Source of the DNA: Porphyromonadaceae bacterium UBA7042
GTDB lineage: Bacteria > Bacteroidota > Bacteroidia > Bacteroidales > Muribaculaceae
NCBI GenBank assembly: GCA_002494015.1
Contig: DLAR01000073.1
Coordinates: 41,917 to 69,813, forward strand
Length of the DNA: 27,897 bases
Direction: 5' to 3'
The translations under genes were made by a program, and so were the position numbers. The notes below the pieces were generated by a model. That model was given only the letters and a program-made list of their open reading frames with translations. It ran no database searches and was not told the origin of the DNA. Positions 1 to 8,501 of the stretch are shown one piece after another. Positions within the stretch are counted from its first letter, which is position 1, and every line of letters starts with the position of its first letter.

Positions 1-56
1 CAAAATCATTCTACATATCACTCACTGCAATACATTAAATAATTTCTGACACTCAC

Positions 57-1502
57 TTATCTGGTATTTGTAATCCGGTTGAGCAGGTCGGTTTTCCCTT
101 CGTTGACGAGTTTGAGAATAAGCTCGCCGAACAGAGAGTTCTGCCATGCAAACCATGCGCGGGTGTAGTCGTCGGGGTTGTCTTTGTGGAATGACTCGTG
201 CATGAATCCGGTGCCGGCATCGGTGGACATCAGGGTCGAGATGCATCGGGCGATTTCCTCGTCGTCGGTGGCGGTGAATGCCTTCATCATGATGCTCATG
301 GGCCAGATCATGTTGAACCCGATGTGAGGCCCTCCGATGCCTTCGGCGGCAGTGCCTCGGAAGAAGTAGGGGTTGTCCTCGCTCCACACCATGCGGCGCG
401 TGTTCTGATAGACAGGGTCGTCAATTGCCACGTCGCCGAGATAACCCATCGCAAGCAGGCTCGGGACATTGGCGTCATCCATGAGCAGGTGATTCCCGAA
501 ACCGTCAACTTCAAAGGCATACACTTTGCCATATTTCGGATGGTCATAGACTGCATACTCCATCAGAGCCGCATGGATTTCGGCAGCAAGCGAGTCGCAT
601 TCTGCGGCGAGGGCCTTGTCGCCGTTGACCTTGGTCAGGATTTCGGCGGCCTTGCGCAGCGATGTTACAGCAAAGAAGTTGGCCGGAACGAGAAACAGGA
701 ACGTTGTCGAGTCGTCAGAGGGGCGGAAGGCAGATGCCACCAGTCCGACCGGCTTGACCGGGTGGCCGTAGCCGTGGTTTATCATTGTATCGGTGCCGCG
801 CTCGGTCTTGCGCTCAAACTTGTAGCTGCCGTTTCCCTCCTTGCGCTGCTGGTCGCGCAGAGTGGCCACAACGAGTTCCATCGCGCGGCGCCAGTTTTCG
901 TCGAATACCGACGTGTCGCCTGTCACGAGCCAGTATTCATAGGCAAGACGGATCGGGTAACACAGAGAGTCGATTTCCCATTTGCGCTCATGCAACTCGG
1001 GTTTCATGTCGGTCAGGTCGCTCATCCACCATCCCCCTGTCGGTCCGTCGTTGAAAGCGTTGGCATAGGGGTCGAGAAGTATACACTTCATCTGCCGGCG
1101 TATCACCCCGGCAATCATCTTGCGCAGTTTCTCGTCGCGGTCGGCGAGACTGACGTAAGGCCACACCTGCGCCCCCGAGTCGCGGAGCCACATCGCGTGG
1201 ATGTCGCCCGTGTAGACAAACGTGTCATCCTCGCCGTCGTCCCCGATGCGGTAATGGACGGTAGTGTCAAGCGTGTTGGGGAAACAGTTGGAAAACATCC
1301 AAGCCAGCTTGGGATTGGTCAGCATTGACGTGACGCGAGCAATCTCCTTCTCGACGGCGGTGGAGTGAAACAGCTTTTCAGCCGGTCGGCGCGACTCATA
1401 GACAGCCGTCGCGTCACTTGGCAGCGGCATCGAAGTTGCTCCGGCGGGCAGTGTCGCAACCATCCCGCAGACTGAAAGAGTGAGATATAACAGAGTCTTC
1501 AT
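57..1502 (-). CDS. GH125 exo-alpha-mannosidase, secreted
   Basis: This 481-residue protein matches glycoside hydrolase family 125, whose characterised members are exo-acting alpha-1,6-mannosidases. Visible blocks are HAMWLRDSG (102-110), GGWWMSDLTD (156-165), WEIDSLCYP (175-183), FRPSDD (259-264), GTAAEGIGGPHIGF (383-396) and MHESF (434-438). The acidic residues of FRPSDD and MHESF are the likeliest catalytic pair, by inference from family spacing. The start was chosen at 1502 because MKTLLYLTLSVCGMVATLPAGA is a signal peptide; the reading frame stays open 31 codons further, but that stretch overlaps a promoter-like TAATTTTG. Export to the periplasm is likely; the Cys at residue 12 does not sit in a convincing lipobox. 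It is separated from the other mannosidase gene (GH92) by the restriction-modification genes and has its own promoter region. Confidence 0.93.
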   Translation of the reverse strand: MKTLLYLTLSVCGMVATLPAGATSMPLPSDATAVYESRRPAEKLFHSTAVEKEIARVTSMLTNPKLAWMFSNCFPNTLDTTVHYRIGDDGEDDTFVYTGDIHAMWLRDSGAQVWPYVSLADRDEKLRKMIAGVIRRQMKCILLDPYANAFNDGPTGGWWMSDLTDMKPELHERKWEIDSLCYPIRLAYEYWLVTGDTSVFDENWRRAMELVVATLRDQQRKEGNGSYKFERKTERGTDTMINHGYGHPVKPVGLVASAFRPSDDSTTFLFLVPANFFAVTSLRKAAEILTKVNGDKALAAECDSLAAEIHAALMEYAVYDHPKYGKVYAFEVDGFGNHLLMDDANVPSLLAMGYLGDVAIDDPVYQNTRRMVWSEDNPYFFRGTAAEGIGGPHIGFNMIWPMSIMMKAFTATDDEEIARCISTLMSTDAGTGFMHESFHKDNPDDYTRAWFAWQNSLFGELILKLVNEGKTDLLNRITNTR

Positions 1503-1528
1503 GGAATATGTGATGGAATTATTCGGCG

Positions 1529-1577
1529 CAAAATTACAAAACCGGTTCCATCTCGAAAAACTCGTTTGTGTCAAAAA
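1529..1577 (-). promoter_or_regulatory. GH125 promoter with degenerate PUL box
   Basis: On the minus strand TAATTTTG (1536-1529) matches the Bacteroidetes -7 consensus TAnnTTTG, 26 nt before the GH125 start. No TTTG/TTG -33 element lies 19-21 nt upstream. In its place, 39 nt before the -7 box, is TTTGACACAAACGAGTTTT, which matches 15 of 20 bases of the box before the hybrid two-component gene (ATTGACACATCCGTGTTAT). A 13-mer (TTTGTGTCAAAAA, 1565-1577 on +) also occurs at 8374-8386 in the divergent regulatory region. Regulatory role is inferred. Confidence 0.55.
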
Positions 1578-1615
1578 TTGGTAAGTCCGTTTCACTACTG
1601 TGATTCATCCGCTGA

Positions 1616-2608
1616 TTATCCTTTGAATACCGACGACCGATGAAATTGCATATAGGATTGTCTCGCCTCGTCAAGGGGCAGCATTTGTATAAATTGCCCG
1701 TCTTTAATACCGAGACGTTCCTTGTTCTTGGGCGAAATCCAGTTGGAAAAGACGATGCGACGGTCTTCGGTGAAAGTCATCAGTCCCCTGTCGAAAAGTT
1801 TGTCATACAGTGGAGATAGCATAAAGCCGTTCTTAGGGTCAAGTTTTTCAATGTCAGAGGCAACTGCCCAAGGTTTGATATGGCTTGCAATGAGCAACCG
1901 TTCATCGTTAATCATAGTTATAGGGCAAAAAGGACATTCCGAAAGGAGTTTATCGCGATAAACTCCTTGTCCTTGTCGAGCTTTTCGTATCTCATTTTGA
2001 CGAGAAGAAACCTTAGGTTCAGGTGCCGGCTCGGAAATTTTTTCACCTTTTTTTCCGTAGGTAAACACAAGGGCGGCTTTTTTATCGGAAATAGCCTCAA
2101 AGTCGGCAAAAAGTTTCCAATAATAAAGGGTTGCACCGGAACTATCTGTTAATTGCATAACAGATATATAAGTTACAAGAGGCAGAGAAATTTCACGAAT
2201 CAGCTGGTAGCCGGTATCTTTAGAGTTGACATATCCGCGAGGGCCGTCAATCTGGTCTTGGGCGCTGACGTGAAATTCAATAACTTCAGGAAGACTCTCG
2301 ATTTTGGCAACACGTTCTTTCCATAACTGAGGCATTTCATCAGCACCACGATATGCCTGTGATGGATGCAGATATTCAGCATGGAGAGCATTCATATAGG
2401 AAAGAAGGTCGCTTTTTAACAAAAAGCATTTGGCAACAAACCCTTTATTCCCGAAGAATGGGTACATGACTGTTTTAGAGGCTATATATAATTTGGCCTC
2501 TCCATTGCCACTCCCAATTTTTGAATCCCGCATTACAAAGCAGTCGGGAACAGTAACTGGAGAGTTAAGAGTGTCTACAAAGGTGAAATTCTGACCGGCT
2601 ATTTTCAT
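1616..2608 (-). CDS. HNH endonuclease, likely restriction enzyme of the R-M pair
   Basis: This is a 330-residue protein with a C-terminal HNH nuclease domain at about 220-285: CPFC (225-228, possible zinc ligands), SHIKPW with His243, and the block NGFMLSPLYDKLFDRG with Asn260, Asp269 and Asp273. The position where some relatives have a second His is Tyr268. This arrangement is common in HNH enzymes partnered with C5 methyltransferases. The N-terminal 200 residues, probably the DNA recognition part, are not recognised. The gene starts 4 nt after the methyltransferase stop, so the two are almost certainly one transcript. Base composition is AT-richer than the flanking glycosidase genes, suggesting acquisition by transfer. 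Cleavage specificity cannot be read from the sequence. Confidence 0.85.
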   Translation of the reverse strand: MKIAGQNFTFVDTLNSPVTVPDCFVMRDSKIGSGNGEAKLYIASKTVMYPFFGNKGFVAKCFLLKSDLLSYMNALHAEYLHPSQAYRGADEMPQLWKERVAKIESLPEVIEFHVSAQDQIDGPRGYVNSKDTGYQLIREISLPLVTYISVMQLTDSSGATLYYWKLFADFEAISDKKAALVFTYGKKGEKISEPAPEPKVSSRQNEIRKARQGQGVYRDKLLSECPFCPITMINDERLLIASHIKPWAVASDIEKLDPKNGFMLSPLYDKLFDRGLMTFTEDRRIVFSNWISPKNKERLGIKDGQFIQMLPLDEARQSYMQFHRSSVFKG

Positions 2609-2612
2609 GGAT

Positions 2613-3863
2613 TTATTCTCCGTATTTAGTAATGTCGAGCTGCTTGAGGATTGCTATGAGAACGTCGACAACAATACTATTACCAGCTTGCTGGTACATA
2701 GAGGTGTCGGAAACAACGATATTGAAAGAATCCTTGAATCCCATAAGACGCAGACATTCACGAGGGGTGAGTTTTCGGATTCGGCCTTTATGGGTCACAT
2801 AATTGTCTATTCCCGCGCGATGCATTTTGTGCATCGATTGCAGAAGTGGACGAGCCACGTCAAGATCGGTTTCCGTGGAAGTCCGAAAGTTTTTTGTGCC
2901 GGGCGCAAGAACATAGTTCTTGACTTTTTCCGACAGGTAATATTTTTCTTCTACATCTCTGACATCAAAAATAAATTCGTCCCATTCTTCTTCATAGGGC
3001 TCGTTCTGTAACGCAGGATGATACACGAAGTCGCCGTGCCAGTTAAACTGTTGGTTTCTTTTTTGGCAAAGAGCAACATCTCCGTTAATCTGAGTGTAGC
3101 ACTTGGCCCGATTTTTTGTTGAAGTGACAAACTTAATGCCTTTCTCTTTCAAGAAATAGCGGGTTTGGATGTAATCTTCTAAAAAATCATACATTTTGTA
3201 TTCAAGTGGTATCGGGTCGGGAAATTCAAATTCCTCCGGTTCACGAAATCCGATACAAAAAATTCTTTCACGATGCTGCGGTATTCCGTAGTCCTTGCTG
3301 TTCAGTACTTTGAATCTAATATGATACCCGCAATAATCTTCAAAAGTGTGACGGATAACTTCCCAAGTGTTACCTCTGTCGTGATTGATGAGGCCCTTTA
3401 CATTTTCAAAAATGAAAATCTTTGGTTCACATTCTTTTACGACTCGTGCAAACTCACGAAAAAGCGTTCCTCTGGTATCTTCAAACCCTTTTCGTTTTCC
3501 CACCATAGAGAAAGCCTGACATGGCGCTCCGCCGACAAAAATATCTACTTTTCCCTTGAATGGCGTGGCGTCAAAGGATTGAATATCAGAATGCCAACGG
3601 CTTTCATCAATGTCGTAGTTGGCAAAATAAGATTTCTTACATTTATCATCAATATCTCCAGCAAATATAATCTCAGTGTTAAGACCTAAACGCTGAAACG
3701 CATGTTCTATGGCTCCAATTCCACTAAAAGATGTAGCGAGTCTAATCTTTCTTTCAGGATGAGAAAATTGGCGTTCAGTCCAAATCGTGTCATTACCGTA
3801 AAAAAGGGTTGCTTCTGCAGCGATACCGGAGTCGTTTAATATCTTGTTATTTTTGTCTGTCAT
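2613..3863 (-). CDS. C5 cytosine-specific DNA methyltransferase
   Basis: This 416-residue protein carries the ordered motifs of C5 cytosine methyltransferases: motif I FSGIGAIEHAF (46-56), motif IV GGAPCQAFS (111-119) with catalytic Cys115, motif VI ENV (153-155), motif VIII QHRERIFCIGFR (196-207), motif IX RKLTPRECLRLMGF (363-376) and motif X QAGNSIVVDV (392-401). The segment between VIII and IX (about 208-362) is the target recognition region. It transfers a methyl group from S-adenosylmethionine to cytosine and should protect DNA from the HNH protein encoded 4 nt downstream. The ATG at 3863 was chosen; a TTG directly before it would add one residue. All key motifs are intact, so activity is expected. 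The gene is AT-richer than its neighbours. Confidence 0.95.
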   Translation of the reverse strand: MTDKNNKILNDSGIAAEATLFYGNDTIWTERQFSHPERKIRLATSFSGIGAIEHAFQRLGLNTEIIFAGDIDDKCKKSYFANYDIDESRWHSDIQSFDATPFKGKVDIFVGGAPCQAFSMVGKRKGFEDTRGTLFREFARVVKECEPKIFIFENVKGLINHDRGNTWEVIRHTFEDYCGYHIRFKVLNSKDYGIPQHRERIFCIGFREPEEFEFPDPIPLEYKMYDFLEDYIQTRYFLKEKGIKFVTSTKNRAKCYTQINGDVALCQKRNQQFNWHGDFVYHPALQNEPYEEEWDEFIFDVRDVEEKYYLSEKVKNYVLAPGTKNFRTSTETDLDVARPLLQSMHKMHRAGIDNYVTHKGRIRKLTPRECLRLMGFKDSFNIVVSDTSMYQQAGNSIVVDVLIAILKQLDITKYGE

Positions 3864-3893
3864 CAAAATACTGGAGCGTTTTTAGAAAAGTAG

Positions 3894-3941
3894 GCACACT
3901 TGGAACGTGGGTTAAAACAACGCTCCAAGTGTGCAAATTTA
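3894..3941 (-). promoter_or_regulatory. R-M promoter with overlapping inverted repeat
   Basis: On the minus strand a -7 consensus TAAATTTG lies at 3941-3934. Directly downstream, where transcription should begin, is an inverted repeat with 14-nt arms differing by one base (3894-3907 and 3921-3934; core GCACACTTGGA / TCCAAGTGTGC, 13-nt spacer). No TTTG was found 19-21 nt upstream of the -7 box. The placement fits an operator for autoregulation of the R-M operon or an RNA hairpin in the leader. No controller-protein gene is present in the pair, so the methyltransferase itself could be the regulator (inference). Confidence 0.5.
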
Positions 3942-4015
3942 GCTAAAAATGTTGAGATTTTACTCTGGTTGAATGAAAAACTCCTGTGCTTAGGCGATAG
4001 TTCTGTAACTATGCA

Positions 4016-6259
4016 TTATTTCCAGAAAGTCGAGGGCTGGTCGGTCATGGCGAAGCGGATTTCGCGTGCCTTGCTGATGTCGTTCCATGTCAGGTGGCTG
4101 TCAGTCAGGCGGCGGCCGTCGACTGTCACGCTCTTGACATATATGTTCTTGTCGCTGAGGTTGTCGGCGATGATGCTGAGAGTGCCCGCGTCGCCGCCAC
4201 GGTCGATTTCGAAACGGGGGAACTGGGGCGCGCCGACTGCAAAGAGGTTGCTGCCGGGAGTCACGGGGTAGAATCCCATGATGGAGAACAGGTACCATGC
4301 CGACATCTGCCCGCAGTCGTCGTTGCCGTTGAGGCCGTCGGGGGCATCGTGGTAGTTGACGGCGGTGTGCTTTTTGATGAGCTCCTGTGTCTTCCACGGG
4401 CGGTCACAGTAGTTGTAGAGGTAGATGTAGTGATGGCCCGGCTCGTTGTCGTGGCGGTAACGGTTTTCGTTGAAATTGCGGTCGAGTTTTGCGGCAACGG
4501 CATCATTTCCGCCCATCAGGTCAATCATGCCCGGAATGTCCTGAAGTACGCAGAACAGATAGGTCCATTTTGACCCTTCGGTCATTCCGTGGTGGTCGGT
4601 GTCGTCGATGTCGACCCATGACCCGTCATAGTTGCGGGGGAGCATGAAGCCTTTTTCCTTGTTGTAGATGTTGCGGTAGTTGCCGGCCCAGCGCATCAGG
4701 GCGTTATAGTCGTCGGTCTTGCCGAGCTCGCGGGCGAGCCGGGCGGTGCACCAGTCGTCGTAGGCATATTCCAGTGTGCGCGACACCGATTCGGCGGTCT
4801 TGTCGTCAGGAACATAACCGATTGTGTGATACCAGCTTGCGCCTGCGCGTCCTTCAAACGCCGTCCAGCGGTCGCGGTCGCCGTAGCGGCGCGAGGTATC
4901 GCTTTCGGGTGGTGTCATGGCGTTTTTGCGCATTGCCTCATAGGCGAGGTTTACGTCATAGTTGCGTATCCCTTTCATGTAGGCATCGGCGATTACGGCA
5001 TCGCCGTGGGTGCCTATCATGATGTTGGTATAGGTGGGGTTGGGCCAGATGGGCATCCATCCGCCCTCTTTGTACATCTGTAGCAACGACGTAATCCAGT
5101 CGCCGGTCAGTTCCGGCTCGATGATGGTCATGAGCGGGTGATAGGCGCGGAATGTGTCCCACAGGGAGTAGTCGTTGAACGACACCCCCTCGTGTACCTT
5201 GTCGTCAAACGCGCTGTAATAGCGGCCGTATTCCGAAAATTCGCGCGGGAAAAGATAGCAGTGGAACAAGGCGGTGTAGAAGATGCGCTTGGTCTCGTCG
5301 TCGACACCGTTGATTTTCATTTTGCCGAGCTTGTCGTTCCACGCGGCGCGTGTCGAGGCAACGAGTTTTTTCATGTCGCCGTCGGCAGGGAGTTCGCGTT
5401 TCATGTTGTCGCGGGCTTGGTCAATGTCGATAAACGATGTCCCGACGGTGAATGTCACCGCCTCGCCTTTCTTGGTTGCGAAATCGATATATGCGCCCGA
5501 GCGGGTTCCCTCGATTTCATCTTTTCCGGGATAGATGTCGCTGCCTTCCCATGTGCCGAAACGCTTGATTTTCTTGTCGGGTTTTATGACGAAATATCCT
5601 TTGAAATCAGCGAGTTCGGGGCCTATCTGCGCCGCTTGGCGGTCAGGATTGTAGCCGACAATTTCGTTGTTGACGGTGTCGACCTTTATCCATCCCTTGA
5701 TTGACGCGATGCGCGGGCCGTAGTCGTTGGCCCAGTCGGCGAGGCCGGGGTTGAGGTTGATACCTTGGATGATGACGCGGGCACTGTCGGTGCGCGGGTA
5801 GGTGAAACGGAACATCCCGGCACGCTTTGCCGCCGCTATCTCGGCCTTGATTTTGCCGTCCTTGTTGTCAAGCGTGACGCTGTAATAGGCCGGGGTGGCT
5901 TTTTCGTTTTTGTGGGAGAAAGTGATTTTGCGCTCTTCGGGGAGGGTGCGTATCTCTCCGCCTGTCTGAGGCATGAGCGACACATAGCCGTAATCGCCCA
6001 TCCACACCGTGGGCTGGTGGGAGGCCATGAAGCCCATGATGTGGGTGTCGTCATATACATAGGCCATCGTGCCCATCTTGTTTTCACGGGTCTGGGCGAG
6101 GAAATTGGTCATGGCAAACGGTTCGCCGACAAAGGGCGCCGTGCCTCCTTCTCCTTTCAGCGCGGTCCCGACGAGGGGGTTGGCATAATCGACCGGCTCT
6201 GTCGCCGCTCCGGCGGCAATGGCGGTCATCAGCATTATAGGTAAAATGAGATGTTTCAT
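4016..6259 (-). CDS. GH92 alpha-mannosidase, secreted
   Basis: This 747-residue protein is a full-length family 92 exo-alpha-mannosidase, a calcium-dependent inverting enzyme. The N-terminal beta-sandwich starts with VDYANPLVGT (23-32). The catalytic (alpha/alpha)6 domain holds YSLWDTFRAYHPL (364-376), GMTEGSKWTYLF (558-569) with Glu561 as the likely acid, and LNGNDDCGQMSAWYLFSIMGFYP (starting at 643), whose Asp647/Asp648 are likely base and associated acid. A signal peptide (MKHLILPIMLMTAIAAGAA) is present. It begins 13 nt after the stop of the upstream GH2 gene with no promoter between, so it is the second gene of that operon. With GH125 it gives the locus two alpha-mannosidase types, a pairing often used on N-glycans or mannans. 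Linkage specificity cannot be assigned. Confidence 0.95.
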   Translation of the reverse strand: MKHLILPIMLMTAIAAGAATEPVDYANPLVGTALKGEGGTAPFVGEPFAMTNFLAQTRENKMGTMAYVYDDTHIMGFMASHQPTVWMGDYGYVSLMPQTGGEIRTLPEERKITFSHKNEKATPAYYSVTLDNKDGKIKAEIAAAKRAGMFRFTYPRTDSARVIIQGINLNPGLADWANDYGPRIASIKGWIKVDTVNNEIVGYNPDRQAAQIGPELADFKGYFVIKPDKKIKRFGTWEGSDIYPGKDEIEGTRSGAYIDFATKKGEAVTFTVGTSFIDIDQARDNMKRELPADGDMKKLVASTRAAWNDKLGKMKINGVDDETKRIFYTALFHCYLFPREFSEYGRYYSAFDDKVHEGVSFNDYSLWDTFRAYHPLMTIIEPELTGDWITSLLQMYKEGGWMPIWPNPTYTNIMIGTHGDAVIADAYMKGIRNYDVNLAYEAMRKNAMTPPESDTSRRYGDRDRWTAFEGRAGASWYHTIGYVPDDKTAESVSRTLEYAYDDWCTARLARELGKTDDYNALMRWAGNYRNIYNKEKGFMLPRNYDGSWVDIDDTDHHGMTEGSKWTYLFCVLQDIPGMIDLMGGNDAVAAKLDRNFNENRYRHDNEPGHHYIYLYNYCDRPWKTQELIKKHTAVNYHDAPDGLNGNDDCGQMSAWYLFSIMGFYPVTPGSNLFAVGAPQFPRFEIDRGGDAGTLSIIADNLSDKNIYVKSVTVDGRRLTDSHLTWNDISKAREIRFAMTDQPSTFWK

Positions 6260-6272
6260 CTTGAGGTTCAGG

Positions 6273-8288
6273 CTATTTCAATGTCCATTCGCAGCTGTCG
6301 GCGACGCGTTTGCCCCCGGCAGTACCGATTACTTCAATCTTGTTTTTGCCGGGACGCAGGGTGACGTTGTCCCACTTGGCGATACCGCCTTCAGGCTTGA
6401 TGGCCCCCACGGGGTTGCCGTTGACGCGCAACTCCACGGTGTCGCAGTTGCTGTACACTTTCACCTGTGTGTCGGCATTCTCGCGGATAATGTGCCGGCG
6501 CGATGTGATGTAGGCCATCGGCTCCTCGCTCCATTGAGCCTTGTAGAAGTAGAAGGCGTCCTTGGGGGTCTTGCGGTCGTAGGTGACGAGACCCTTGTCA
6601 TTGGTGCCCCGGATGTCACCCTCGTTGCGCCACGAGCTTGCAAAGTCAAACATGTTCCACACCCACGTCGCCCAGACATAGGGGCGTTTTGCGAGTTCGC
6701 GGTAGTTCCCTTCATGCACGGTGGCCTGCCATTCCTCGGGGTGGTAATGGCCGTCGGTCTTGGGCGCCGATTTTATGTGCTGGTCGTGGTCGTGGATGCT
6801 CGCTCCTGCGCCATACTCGCTGATAGCCACGCCTTTGCCCTTGTTTTTCCAGTCGGTCGAGGGACCCATAGCGGCGGGTTCGGCCCAGTACCATCCGGGA
6901 TAGTTGTTGTAGGCGAGATAGTCGGGAATCCAGTTTTCGGGAAGGTCATCCTTGTTGGTCGCGCCGACGGTGGGACGCGAGGGGTCTTCGGCATGGGCGA
7001 GGTCGTTCAGCTCGGCAACGATATTGTCAGGTTTCACCGCGCCGGAGTTGCCGAAACCTATCTCGTTGAACAGGCTCCAGATGAAAATCGAGGGATGATT
7101 GTAATTCTGACGGATAAGCTCGGTCAGCTGTGTCTTGAGATTGTCGGCAAACTCGGGAGAGTCGGTGCCGTGCCCGACAAAGGGGATTTCGGCCCACACG
7201 AGCATGCCGTTGTCGTCACACAGGTTATAGAACTGCTCAGAGTGAGGGTAATGGGCGAGACGGATGGTGTTGGCCCCGATTTCCTTGATTAGAGCCATGT
7301 CCTCCTCATGGTCGGCCTGAGATATGGCCCATCCTTTCCCCGGGCGGTCCTGATGGCGGTTCACGCCTGCGAGACGGTAGGGTTGTCCGTTGAAAAAGAA
7401 CCCTTTCTCGGGGTCGATGGAGAAATATCGCAACCCGATGCGCTGTGACAGCGTGTCGATTACCTCTTTCCCGTCAATCAGTTCGTGAAACACGGTGTAT
7501 CGGTTTTCAGGTGATTTTTTGCTCCACAGGGCGGGTCGCTTTATCTCGAAGTCGCCCGAGACCTCGACCTTCCCGTCGGCACCTTTGCCGCATCGGGCCG
7601 AGCGCGACGCAACCACGTTGCCGTCAGGGCCGGTGATGGTCGTGCGCAGCGACAGCTTGTTTTTGCTTTTCAAGGCGTTTCCGTCGAGTTTTGTCACTAT
7701 GTGGAGTTTGGCGAGGTTGTCGCTGACCTCCTTTTGCGTGATATAGGTGCCCGGCGACGCATAGTCGAGCGGCGTGATGCATGTCGCCGGAAGCCACATC
7801 AGTTTGGCCGGGCGGTATATACCGCCGAAGATGGTGAAATCCCCTTCGAGCGGGGCGATATTGTCATCATGGGCGTTGGTCGCCTCGACGATTATGCTGT
7901 TGTCCCCCTCGTGCAAGAGGCCGGTCACTTCAAGGCAGAAGGCATTGAAAGCACCCTTGTGGTTGCCGACACGGGTTCCGTTGACAGTCACGTCGGCCTC
8001 TTGGCTGACAGCCTCGAAACGCAGAAAGCCTCTTTTCCCTGCCGGGACAGAGTCAAGGTGCAGGGTGTATTCATACCGGGCCCCGCCGCGATAATAGTCG
8101 GGAGTGGTGCCGTCGGCCGCGTTCCATGAATGGGGAATGGTGACGAGTTCCCACTGACGTTGCCGGCCGTCGGCCGGATTTTTGGAAAACATCCACTCGC
8201 CGTCGAGGGGCACATTGTCGCGCAGGGCGGCAGAGCCGGTCATCGACACGGCGGCTGTAAGCAGGAATGCAAGGATGGATTTTGACAT
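6273..8288 (-). CDS. GH2 beta-glycosidase (beta-galactosidase-like), secreted
   Basis: This 671-residue family 2 protein has a signal peptide (about 1-20), a jelly-roll sugar-binding domain (about 25-165), an immunoglobulin-like domain (about 175-285), a TIM barrel (about 290-590) and a short C-terminal Ig-like domain (about 600-671). Family signatures are NRHQDRPGKGWAI (310-322), NTIRLAHYPHSEQFY (340-354), NHPSIFIWSLFNE (397-409) with acid/base Glu409, and ISEYGAG (489-495) with nucleophile Glu491. It probably removes beta-linked galactose or a related sugar from non-reducing ends in the periplasm. It is the first gene of the GH2-GH92 operon, divergent from the hybrid two-component gene. Beta-glucuronidase or other GH2 activities are possible. 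Confidence 0.93.
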   Translation of the reverse strand: MSKSILAFLLTAAVSMTGSAALRDNVPLDGEWMFSKNPADGRQRQWELVTIPHSWNAADGTTPDYYRGGARYEYTLHLDSVPAGKRGFLRFEAVSQEADVTVNGTRVGNHKGAFNAFCLEVTGLLHEGDNSIIVEATNAHDDNIAPLEGDFTIFGGIYRPAKLMWLPATCITPLDYASPGTYITQKEVSDNLAKLHIVTKLDGNALKSKNKLSLRTTITGPDGNVVASRSARCGKGADGKVEVSGDFEIKRPALWSKKSPENRYTVFHELIDGKEVIDTLSQRIGLRYFSIDPEKGFFFNGQPYRLAGVNRHQDRPGKGWAISQADHEEDMALIKEIGANTIRLAHYPHSEQFYNLCDDNGMLVWAEIPFVGHGTDSPEFADNLKTQLTELIRQNYNHPSIFIWSLFNEIGFGNSGAVKPDNIVAELNDLAHAEDPSRPTVGATNKDDLPENWIPDYLAYNNYPGWYWAEPAAMGPSTDWKNKGKGVAISEYGAGASIHDHDQHIKSAPKTDGHYHPEEWQATVHEGNYRELAKRPYVWATWVWNMFDFASSWRNEGDIRGTNDKGLVTYDRKTPKDAFYFYKAQWSEEPMAYITSRRHIIRENADTQVKVYSNCDTVELRVNGNPVGAIKPEGGIAKWDNVTLRPGKNKIEVIGTAGGKRVADSCEWTLK

Positions 8289-8315
8289 GGTTTAGAGTGT
8301 TTTGTGATTTGTATG

Positions 8316-8386
8316 CAAAAATAGAAATAATACATTTTATCAAATAGGTATGGAGGGTTCAAAATTTGTCAAATTTGTGTCAAAAA
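8316..8386 (-). promoter_or_regulatory. Promoter region of the GH2-GH92 operon with TCAAA repeats
   Basis: On the minus strand TATTTTTG (8323-8316) fits the -7 consensus, and TTTG (8344-8341) lies 17 nt upstream, slightly closer than the usual 19-21. Upstream are three TTTGA/TCAAA half-sites (plus-strand TCAAA at 8359, 8369 and 8380), spaced 10-11 nt, one helical turn. The nearest TTTGA begins 40 nt before the -7 box, the same offset as ATTGA in the boxes before the 20608 and GH3 genes. GTGTCAA (8377-8383) and TTGACAC (8414-8420) also form an inverted pair across the intergenic region. Binding function is inferred. Confidence 0.5.
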
Positions 8387-8412
8387 CCCCGAATCCGCTG
8401 GTTTTTACCCCG

Positions 8413-8470
8413 ATTGACACATCCGTGTTATTTTTTGAAAAGACTGTTACGATACTTATTTGTATTTTTG
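8413..8470 (+). promoter_or_regulatory. Promoter and ATTGA-N7-GTGTTAT box of the HTCS operon
   Basis: TATTTTTG (8463-8470) fits the Bacteroidetes -7 box, 31 nt before the ATG; no good -33 element is seen. ATTGA (8413-8417) and GTGTTAT (8425-8431), separated by 7 nt, match exactly the boxes before the 20608 and GH3 genes. ATTGA lies 50 nt before TATTTTTG, or 40 nt before the weaker TACTTATT at 8453, so the spacing equals the other two copies or differs by one helical turn. Autoregulation of the regulator gene is the likely reading. Confidence 0.55.
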
Positions 8471-8501
8471 CGGTGATAAACGAAGTAACCACTGTAACCC
8501 C

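Noticed and set aside
198..1328. Long plus-strand open frame opposite GH125
   Set aside because: It is antisense to a clear family 125 gene, has biased His/Val/Arg composition, and shows no domain or promoter. Similar antisense frames lie opposite GH92, GH2 and the 20608 gene because the GC-rich codons leave few stops.
57..1502. GH125 as a lipoprotein because of Cys at residue 12
   Set aside because: The preceding residues (LSV) do not fit the lipobox and the following residues continue the hydrophobic core of a normal signal peptide.
3997..4012. ATAGTT-CTGT-AACTAT hairpin after GH92 as a terminator
   Set aside because: The stem is only 6 bp, AT-rich and without a U-tract on either strand.
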